DNA of 64,000 bases, from contig CAJQUN010000055.1 of NCBI GenBank assembly GCA_907163345.1, positions 1,922,001 through 1,986,000 of the forward strand, written 5' to 3'. Below the pieces are notes generated by a model that worked only from the letters and a program-made list of their open reading frames with translations, was not told the origin of the DNA and searched no databases. Within the stretch, counting starts at the first letter, position 1. Each line of letters opens with the position of its first letter. Shown here piece by piece: positions 56,838-64,000 of the stretch. The DNA is from Haberlea rhodopensis (taxonomy: Eukaryota > Streptophyta > Magnoliopsida > Lamiales > Gesneriaceae). Both the position numbers and the translations under genes were made by a program.

Positions 56838-58358
56838 ATGGCTGCTATGAACGCGGGGAACCTTAATGAAGAGGTTGGTGATGTTGGGAGCGTGAACGCT
56901 AGCATTGGTCAGGCAAACCCTCTACCTCCACCAGCAGTAGGCATGGAACCAGTGGCTCAGTTATTACTACCTGGTGAGATCAGCTTGACTCAGTTTCTGT
57001 CTTACCACCCGCCCCGGTTTGAGGGAACAGAATCAAGAGAGGAAGTTGAGGAGTGGCTGGAAAGACTTGAGCAGATATTTGTATCGGCTCCTTGTGCTGT
57101 TACAGCTTGGCTGAGGCTGGCAGAGTTTCAGTTAGCCAAGAAACCTTTGATGTGGTGGAGGAGCACGGTAATGGAACTGAGAGCACAGGGTGCTGTGATT
57201 GATTGGACACTCTCCAGAACCCGGTTTCTGAACCGGTACTTCTCTGCGGCGGCGAGACAGACGAAGGAAGATGAGTTTGCAAGCTTGAAACAAGGGAGCA
57301 TGTCGGTGTCAGATTATGCTATGCACTACTCTTCGTTGCTGAGGTATGTTCCACACATTGCCACCAATGGACATGCGAAGATGAGGAATTTTATGAAGGG
57401 GTTGCGACCGGAGCTCTTTGACCGGGTTATCACCAATAACCCCACTTCTTTTGATGATGCTCTCACAAGAGCGGAGCTTGCCGAGATTGGAGTAGGAGCT
57501 TATCCTAGTGCTGTGCCACCACAAGTACCACAACAGAGGCAAGCTATTGATAGCTTGAGGCCCCGAGGAGAGCCATTTAAACCTCGTGGTGCCTCTTCAT
57601 CTTCACGGTTCGGTGGGAAGAAATTCTTTGGTCAGAAGCAGGAGAACAAGAAGAGCAATTGGTCCGCCAACCGAGGGTCTACGCAGGGAAATAGATCGGG
57701 GGAGCCAAGGTGCGACAATTGTGGAGGGCCACATTCTTCGAATAAGTGCCCTGCCTGTTATAGCTGTGGCAAGATGGGCCACATCTCTCGTTATTGCCCC
57801 ACCCGGGGAGGACAGTCAGAGTTTCAGAGCAACAGGCTGAGATTTGATGACAGGACAGTACACCAGAGGCTGCAGTATGTGCCTCGACCATCGGGAGGTC
57901 AGACAGTGGGACCGTCCCAGGGACAGGTGTATGCGCTGACCAGAGAGCAGGCTCAGGCAGCCCCAGAGGAGGTGATCACCGGTACGTGTCATTTATTTAC
58001 GTACCCTGCTTTTATTTTGATAGATACAGGTGCCTCCCACTCTTTTGTATCTGTTGGCTTTGTGGAGAGACACCATATGCGCATGTCTTCTCTACCCACG
58101 CCTCTCTTTGTCTCGACACCCACTGGAAGAAATGTCGTTGCTGATCAGTTTATGGCAGATTGCCTCATTTATTTTGAGGGCAACGAGTTGAAGGCAGACT
58201 TGATTGTGTTGGGCATGTCAGACTTTGACTGCATCATGGGTATTGATATTCCGAACAGATATCAGGCAGTGGTAGATTGCCGGCAGAGAACAGTGAGGTT
58301 CAGATCTGATTTGGGAGTTCAGTGGACTTTTTATGGCAACGGTTCCCGTGCAAAGTGA
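56838..58358 (+). CDS. Gypsy gag-protease polyprotein (first unit)
   Basis: 506 residues from the ATG at 56838. The retrotransposon gag domain covers about residues 60-220 (EEWLERLEQIF, KPLMWWRSTV, FLNRYFSAAARQTKEDEFAS). It is followed by a Ser/Arg/Gly-rich linker and two knuckle-like motifs near residue 295 (CDNCGGPHSSNKC and CYSCGKMGHISRYC, the second a true CCHC). The aspartic protease begins with ILIDTGASHSFVS. The frame ends at 58358 only because a 62-bp tandem duplication (58293-58354 repeated at 58355-58416) shifts it; removing one copy would join it to the pol frame. Gag forms the particle and binds RNA. Confidence 0.9.
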   Translation: MAAMNAGNLNEEVGDVGSVNASIGQANPLPPPAVGMEPVAQLLLPGEISLTQFLSYHPPRFEGTESREEVEEWLERLEQIFVSAPCAVTAWLRLAEFQLAKKPLMWWRSTVMELRAQGAVIDWTLSRTRFLNRYFSAAARQTKEDEFASLKQGSMSVSDYAMHYSSLLRYVPHIATNGHAKMRNFMKGLRPELFDRVITNNPTSFDDALTRAELAEIGVGAYPSAVPPQVPQQRQAIDSLRPRGEPFKPRGASSSSRFGGKKFFGQKQENKKSNWSANRGSTQGNRSGEPRCDNCGGPHSSNKCPACYSCGKMGHISRYCPTRGGQSEFQSNRLRFDDRTVHQRLQYVPRPSGGQTVGPSQGQVYALTREQAQAAPEEVITGTCHLFTYPAFILIDTGASHSFVSVGFVERHHMRMSSLPTPLFVSTPTGRNVVADQFMADCLIYFEGNELKADLIVLGMSDFDCIMGIDIPNRYQAVVDCRQRTVRFRSDLGVQWTFYGNGSRAK

Positions 58359-58416
58359 GGTTCAGATCTGATTTGGGAGTTCAGTGGACTTTTTATGGCA
58401 ACGGTTCCCGTGCAAA
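58293..58416 (+). repeat. 62-bp tandem duplication inside the gypsy polyprotein
   Basis: GTGAGGTTCAGATCTG starts both copies, at 58293 and 58355; they are identical over the 62 bases. Because 62 is not a multiple of three, the second copy is read in another frame and a stop follows the first. Confidence 0.95.
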
Positions 58417-61400
58417 GATTCCGTTGATTTCAGCAATCAAGATGACTCAACTGTTGGAACGTGGCCACACGGGCTATCTCATCTATGCCGTGGACACGTC
58501 TGGGAAGAATAAAGAACTGAGAGTTGAGGATGTGCCAGTGGTAGCAGAATTTGCTGATGTATTCCCAGAGGAGATTCCAGGATTTCCACCGGCTAGAGAA
58601 GTTGAGTTTGGGATCGAGTTGTTACCGGGGACATCCGCTATCTCTCGTGCACCTTATAGGATGGCACCGGCAGAGTTGAGAGAATTGAAGGAGCAGTTGC
58701 AGGAGCTCCTTGACAAGGGATATATACGCCCGAGCGTATCGCCATGGGGCGCACCGGTTCTCTTTGTGAAGAAGAAGGACGGTTCGATGCGGTTGTGCAT
58801 CGATTACCGGCAACTGAATAAAGCCACAATAAAGAACAAATATCCTCTCCCAAGGATTGATGACTTGTTTGATCAGTTGCAAGGTACCAGACTTTATAGC
58901 AAGATTGATTTGAGGTCCGGGTACCATCAGATTCGAGTCAGAGAGGAAGATGTGCAGAAGACAGCATTCCGGACTCGATATGGACATTATGAGTTCCTAG
59001 TGATGCCGTTCGGCGTGACGAATGCTCCAGCGGTCTTTATGAGTCTGATGAACAGAGTGTTCCAACCCTATCTTGATCAGTTCGTCATTGTATTCATCGA
59101 CATTCTCATCTATTCCCGGAGCGAGGAAGAGCACGTGAAACACTTGAGGACAGTGCTCCAGATTCTTAGAGATCACCAGTTGTATGCCAAGCTCAGTAAG
59201 TGTGAGTTTTGGTTGAGCAGTGTAGTATTTCTGGGGCATGTCATATCGAGCAGCGGAATATCAGTGGATTCCAGGAAGATTGAAGCTGTGATGGAGTGGG
59301 CTGCACCCACTTTTGTGCCTGAGATACGGAGCTTCCTTGGTTTGGCCGGTTATTATCGACGCTTCGTCGAGGGCTTTTCGAAGATTGCCAAGCCGTTGAC
59401 ACAGTTGACCCAGAAGGGAGTACCATTCTTTTGGTCAGAAGCTTGTGAGGAGAGCTTCCAGGAGTTGAAGCACCGTTTGACCACGGCGCCAATGTTAGTG
59501 ATCCCTACGGAAAACTCCAGATTTGTTTTGTATACTGATGCATCACTCCAGGGCCTTGGGTGTGTACTGATGCAAGATAAGCATGTGGTAGCTTATGCAT
59601 CGAGGCAGTTGAAGCCGCATGAGACGAGATACCCAGTCCATGACTTGGAATTGGCGGCTATCATCTTCGCCCTGAAGATTTGGAGACATTACTTGTATGG
59701 TACTTCGTTTACCATATACACGGATCACAAGAGCCTCAAGTTTTTATTCACTCAGGCGGAGCTGAACATGAGGCAGAGAAGGTGGATGGACTTACTCAAG
59801 GACTATGATTGTGAGATTGAGTACCATCCTGGAAAGGCTAATTTGACAGCAGACGCCTTGAGCCGGAAGGTGAGGAGTATTGCTGAGGACGTCATCCATT
59901 TGTCGGCTATGATGACTTCCTATTGCCATTTGGGCTATGATTTTGACATAGATGCATCACCAGTGTACGTATCGACCTTATTAGCTGAGCCAGATATCTA
60001 TGAGAATATCAGGAGAGCTCAGAAGTCAGATGATGAGACTCAGAGATGGTTATCTTTATTGCATCTTGGTCAACCAACGAAGTTCAGAGTGGCCGAGGAC
60101 GGATCTTTGAGATTGGGTAACCGTTGGGTGGTTCCGAGTACGCCGGAGTTGCGTAAAGGGATCTTGGAGCGAGCTCATAGTAGCAGACTTAGCATCCACC
60201 CAGGCGGGAAGAAGATGTATAAAGATCTGCGTGGTCAGTTTTGGTGGAAAAGGATGAAGAGTGATGTCGTCGCTTTTGTTAAGAGGTGTTTGATCTGCCA
60301 GCAGGTTAAGGCAGAGAGACAGAGACCTGGCGGCGAGTTGAGAAGCTTAGAGATACCGAAGTGGAAGTGGGAACACATTTCCATGGACTTCGTGACTCAC
60401 CTGCCGAGGAGTACTTCAGGCTTTGATGCTATTTGGGTGATTGTGGATCGATTGACTAAGGTAGCTCATTTTATCCCCTATAGCATGACTTTCACCTTTT
60501 TGAGGATGGCTCAACTGTATATCCGAGATGTGGTGAGATTGCATGGGATCCCCATTTCCATAGTGTCGGATCGAGATCCACGATTTACATCTCATTTTTG
60601 GGAGGGCCTTCAGTCAGCCTTGGGAACTGAAGTTAGATTGAGCACTGCATATCATCCTCAGACGGATGGCCAGACCGAGCGTACTATCCAGACGCTCGAG
60701 GACATGCTGAGGGCTTGTGTATTGGAGTTCGATGTTTCTTGGCAAGATTCAGTGGCCTTGGTAGAATTCTCCTATAATAACAGCTACCAGGCGAGTATTC
60801 AGATGGCTCCTTCTGAAGCTCTTTATGGCAGACAGTGTAGATCACCCTTGTGTTGGGATGATTTGGACCGTAAATCGGTCGGAGGACCGGAGTTGATTCG
60901 GGAGATGGAAGAAAAGATAAAGATGATAAGGCAGAAAATGAAAGCAGCCCAGGACAGACAGGTAGCTTATGCAAATAAACGACGGAGACCATTGGAATTT
61001 CAGTTGGGAGATAAGATCTTTTTGAAGATCTCGCCTTCCAGAGGCGTTGTGCGATTTGGGATGCGCGGGAAATTGTCTCCGAGGTATGTTGGACCGTACG
61101 AGATTTTGCAGCGCATTGGCACCTTAGCTTACCGACTAGCTCTGCCGCCTTCTTTATCTGGTATACATGATGTGTTTCATGTGTCTATGCTGCGGAAGTA
61201 TGAGCCGGATCCGTCGCATGTATTACAGCCTTCCGAAGTTCAGTTAGAATCCGATGTGTCTTATGTGGAACGGCCTGTTAGAATTCTGGATCGAGCAGAC
61301 CGTAGACTTCGGAACAAAGTGATACCTATGATCAAGGTTCAGTGGGATCGCAGGGGTGTCGAGGAGGCTACGTGGGAGACGGAGCGGCATATGGTGCAGC

Positions 61401-61429
61401 ACTACCCGGAACTATTCTCTGGTATGTGA
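58356..61429 (+). CDS. Gypsy pol: RT, RNase H, integrase, chromodomain-like end
   Basis: Continuous frame in the same reading as an ATG at 58322, but it should follow gag-protease; its own start is an artefact of the duplication. Domains in order: RT (FVKKKDGSMRLCIDYRQLNK, SGYHQIRV, VMPFGVTNAPAVF), connection and RNase H (FLGLAGYYRRFVEGFSKIAK, LYTDASLQGLG, TDHKSLKFLF, ADALSRK), the H2C2 zinc finger (CLICQQVKAERQRPGG), integrase core (Asp-Asp-Glu with SDRDPRFTS and TAYHPQTDGQTERTIQTLED), the GPYEILQRIG block, HDVFHVSMLRKY and a C-terminal chromodomain-like IKVQWDRRGVEEATWE, as in Tekay/Del. The RT active site reads VFIDILIYS, lacking one Asp of the usual IDDIL at 59099-59101, so RT activity is doubtful. 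Confidence 0.9.
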
Positions 61430-61485
61430 TTATGTTTAGTTTCATTTTGGGGTAAGTGCATGTGATTTCGAGGACGAAATCTTAT

Positions 61486-61499
61486 AAGTAGGGGAGTAT
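61486..61499 (+). other. Polypurine tract of the gypsy element
   Basis: AAGTAGGGGAGTAT immediately before the TG of the next LTR, the expected plus-strand priming site. Confidence 0.75.
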
Positions 61500-63569
61500 T
61501 GTGATACCCCCGAAATAATTGAGTGCAATTTGGGCATTATTGTATTTATATGATTAATTATGGTGGTAATTAATTATGTACTGGATTTATTTATTATGTT
61601 GAAATGCTTAGTCACATGGTAGGCGTGACCGGGAATGCATTTCGGGGTGCATGTGATGCATGTTGGATAATTGAGTGTTTTAATGACTTACGTGTGTTGG
61701 TAGTCATTTATTGGTAACACATGCATTTATTTGAGATTGTGGAGCATTGTGATGTAATGCTTTTAAAATACCATGTTGGGGTATTTTGGACATCATGTTA
61801 ATTGTTGGGGTACAATTTAATTGTCATATATTAACAATTACCCCACCCTCACCATCACTTTACCATTCACTCCTTAAATCCCCAAACACTCCTTCCAACC
61901 CTAACCCACTCTCATTTTCGTTTTTGGCTCCAAGGGGGAAGGGAAACCTTTGCAAAATCTCATTTGGTGTGATTCTTGGTAAGATTTGGAGTCTAGGAAG
62001 GGTATATAACCTTCCTTGTTGTTTTTGCAAAGATTTGTTTTGATTTGAGTTTGATATTTGGGTTTTGAAATGGGTTTGTTGGGGTTGGTATTATTTTGGT
62101 TGGGTGTTGGATTTATGAGTATATGAGAATGTTTATTGAAGGTTTTTAGTGATTTGGTATGGTTGATGTTTTAATATTTGAGTTTGTCTGAGTTGAGGAA
62201 GGAGAAGGATGAATAGTGCCCGAAAATCGGGTGTACAGGACTCGGCGATCGATCGGCACTTTCCACCGATCGATCACGAGCTGCAAGGGTGAAGGCAGTA
62301 GCCTTCAGCGATCGATCGCGAGTTTGACGCGATCGATCGGCGAGGTCGCGATCGATCGGCGCAAACTCAGCGATCGATCGCGAATTGGATTTTTTTGTTG
62401 AACGAGGCAGTGTAGTCTCGCGATCGATTGGGGCTACATGGAGATCGATCGCGAGACACCAAAATGGGTGTTTTTGATTATTTTTGTGGGATTTTTGGTA
62501 TTGGACTATTATTGGGTTCTAATATTGAATTGTGTGAATATGTAGAACCATCCCAGGTGGCAACACAGCCAAGGAAGTGAAGTCCTACCACATCATACAT
62601 TTTGGAAAGGTACGTAGAAGACGTACGGGCACCCAACGGTACATGTATCTAGTATACTCATTGTTATGCATTGTGGATGCGAGTATATATGTGATTATGC
62701 ATTGTGGATGCAAATACATGTTGAATTATGCATGATGATTGTATATGCATATGATGGTTATTGGTGCACATCCCATGAGTCGTGGTCATCCCTTGATGAT
62801 TTTAATGCTTGCCGCTATTTGGTTTGTTTCCGCTAAATGTGAAGCGAGGGGTGGGAGCGGGAGCGCCGCATGTCACATTTGAGCTGGTTATCATATAGGG
62901 CGAGGAAAGAATATTTGCCGCTCAATGTGAAGCGAGGGATGGGAGCGCCGCATGTCCATTGAAGCGAGGTTATTCTATGCCGCCTATATGTAAATAAGCG
63001 AGGGGCATTAAAATACATTGCGATGGACAGACTAGGGATTGGTGATTGATATTTGATTTGATGAGATGGTATTATGTCATGACATGTGTAGACCATTAAA
63101 TAATCTATTGATTATACTCATGAGTTATGGTACAGGGACAACCAAACGGGAAGTGTTTAAAATGCATGGGAAAAACAGGAAGTGTTTTATTATGATTATG
63201 CATTTACGCTTTATATTCATATTGTGTTGTATATGAATGATATTATTGCTCATGTTTGGGGGTTGTCCTTGTAGGTACACTTTTGGCATGATAAGAAGGG
63301 CTAAGCGGGTTGAGGTGGTGAGCTTGTGAAGAATTCTTTTGAGAAAGGAAGGACAGGATTAATTTTGTATAGTATCTACTCTAGGAGTAGTGTAAAGCTA
63401 TAATTGATAACATTCATTTGATTTGGGAATGTAACTAATCCATTGATAGTCCTCATTTTGGCATGTAATTCTTAAGGCTCATAGTCTCAACACGATTATT
63501 TTACTCTGATCATTTATATTAGCTCTAATTATGCCTTTAATCCGCACTTAAGGAACTAGGGTCCTTACA
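61500..63569 (+). repeat. LTR 2 of the gypsy array
   Basis: 2070 bp, TGTGATACCCC to GGGTCCTTACA. It keeps two copies of an AATGTGAAGCGAGGG unit at about 62838-62945 where LTR 1 has one, accounting for the extra 88 bp. The CGATCGATCG cluster (62244-62455) is present with a few sites mutated. Confidence 0.9.
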
Positions 63570-63573
63570 TTAG

Positions 63574-63586
63574 TGGTATCAGAGCA
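63574..63586 (+). other. Primer-binding site, second gypsy unit
   Basis: TGGTATCAGAGCA after LTR 2, same spacing as in the first unit, showing that a second internal region begins here. Confidence 0.9.
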
Positions 63587-63783
63587 GTGGTTAGAGAACC
63601 CGGGAACGGGTGAAGGGTAGCCTTAGCATGATTGGCTAGGTGCTTACATTTGAAGCATGTTTATGTATGTGGTGCATATTGTTGTGTATACTGTTATACT
63701 AACATGCTTATTATCATTCCTGTTATCTAACTGCATAACATATATAGTTGTTTTGGAATTGTTGTTGACCTTTGTGTTACAGC

Positions 63784-64000
63784 ATGGCTGCTATGAACGC
63801 GGGGAACCTTAATGAAGAGGTTGGTGATGTTGGGAGCGTGAACGCTAGCATTGGTCAGGCAAACCCTCTACCTCCACCAGCAGTAGGCATGGAACCAGTG
63901 GCTCAGTTATTACTACCTGGTGAGATCAGCTTGACTCAGTTTCTGTCTTACCACCCGCCCCGGTTTGAGGGAACAGAATCAGGAGAGGAAGTTGAGGAGT
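63784..64000 (+). CDS. Gag of the second gypsy unit (cut by window end)
   Basis: Starts at the same ATG context as the first gag (MAAMNAGNLNEEVG) and is almost identical to 56838-57054. One visible difference changes AGAGAG to GGAGAG, Arg to Gly, near the conserved EEVEEW block. Only the first 72 codons are inside the window. Confidence 0.9.
   Translation, partial: MAAMNAGNLNEEVGDVGSVNASIGQANPLPPPAVGMEPVAQLLLPGEISLTQFLSYHPPRFEGTESGEEVEE

Larger units (their letters stand above)
54642..64000 (+). mobile_element. Ty3/gypsy (Tekay-like) LTR-internal-LTR-internal array
   Basis: LTR 1 (54642-56623), internal region with gag-pol (56624-61499), LTR 2 (61500-63569), then a second primer-binding site and a second gag that runs off the window. 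A single insertion would show a target duplication after 63569, but the sequence continues directly with the internal region. The layout is therefore a tandem in which the middle LTR is shared. Confidence 0.9.

Overview
This window is nuclear DNA from a flowering plant, most likely a eudicot. The genes have many introns with GT..AG borders, and the sequence is AT-rich and full of plant transposon families. Four ordinary plant gene copies can be read through: two tandem calreticulin genes (minus strand), a Golgi alpha-mannosidase I of the MNS1/MNS2 type (plus strand) and a two-exon RluA-type RNA pseudouridine synthase (minus strand). I cannot name the species from sequence alone. All exon borders were placed by eye, by keeping the family's reading frame.

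Layout. 1-4060: calreticulin copy 1 and its promoter. About 4065-10947: a Mutator-like element (MULE) holding a plant-mobile-domain gene and a broken transposase that converge, with a small Helitron nested between them. 11060-12030: a decayed hAT relic. 12996-16851: calreticulin copy 2 and its promoter. 16950-21500: AT-rich intergenic DNA with several MITEs and hAT remnants. 21572-38420: the mannosidase gene, whose introns hold an RTE LINE, an LTR element carrying an L1 fragment, and a Ty3/gypsy element that landed inside a MITE. 39655-42781: a complete hAT transposon with an intact 744-residue transposase. 42790-47470: intergenic DNA with a MITE and a roughly 209-bp duplication. 47471-48716: pseudouridine synthase. 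49205-54641: a Ty1/copia relic broken by a solo LTR and by a truncated element of the same LTR family in opposite orientation. 54642-64000: a Ty3/gypsy (Tekay-like) array of the form LTR-internal-LTR-internal that runs off the window.

How the genes relate. The calreticulins are ER lectin chaperones for N-glycoproteins and the mannosidase trims the same glycans in the early Golgi, so both serve N-glycoprotein maturation; this is probably chance proximity rather than a cluster. Both calreticulin promoters keep an exact CCAAT-N9-CCACG ER-stress element, and in copy 1 a MULE end lies only 27 bp upstream of it.

The most unusual pattern I see is that four unrelated transposon families here (MULE, hAT, copia LTR, gypsy LTR) each carry their own cluster of short GC-rich palindromes in non-coding terminal regions. 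Other notable points are an apparent gene-conversion tract over calreticulin exon 3, a 62-bp duplication that splits the gypsy polyprotein, and loss of one catalytic-site Asp codon in two separate gypsy reverse transcriptases.
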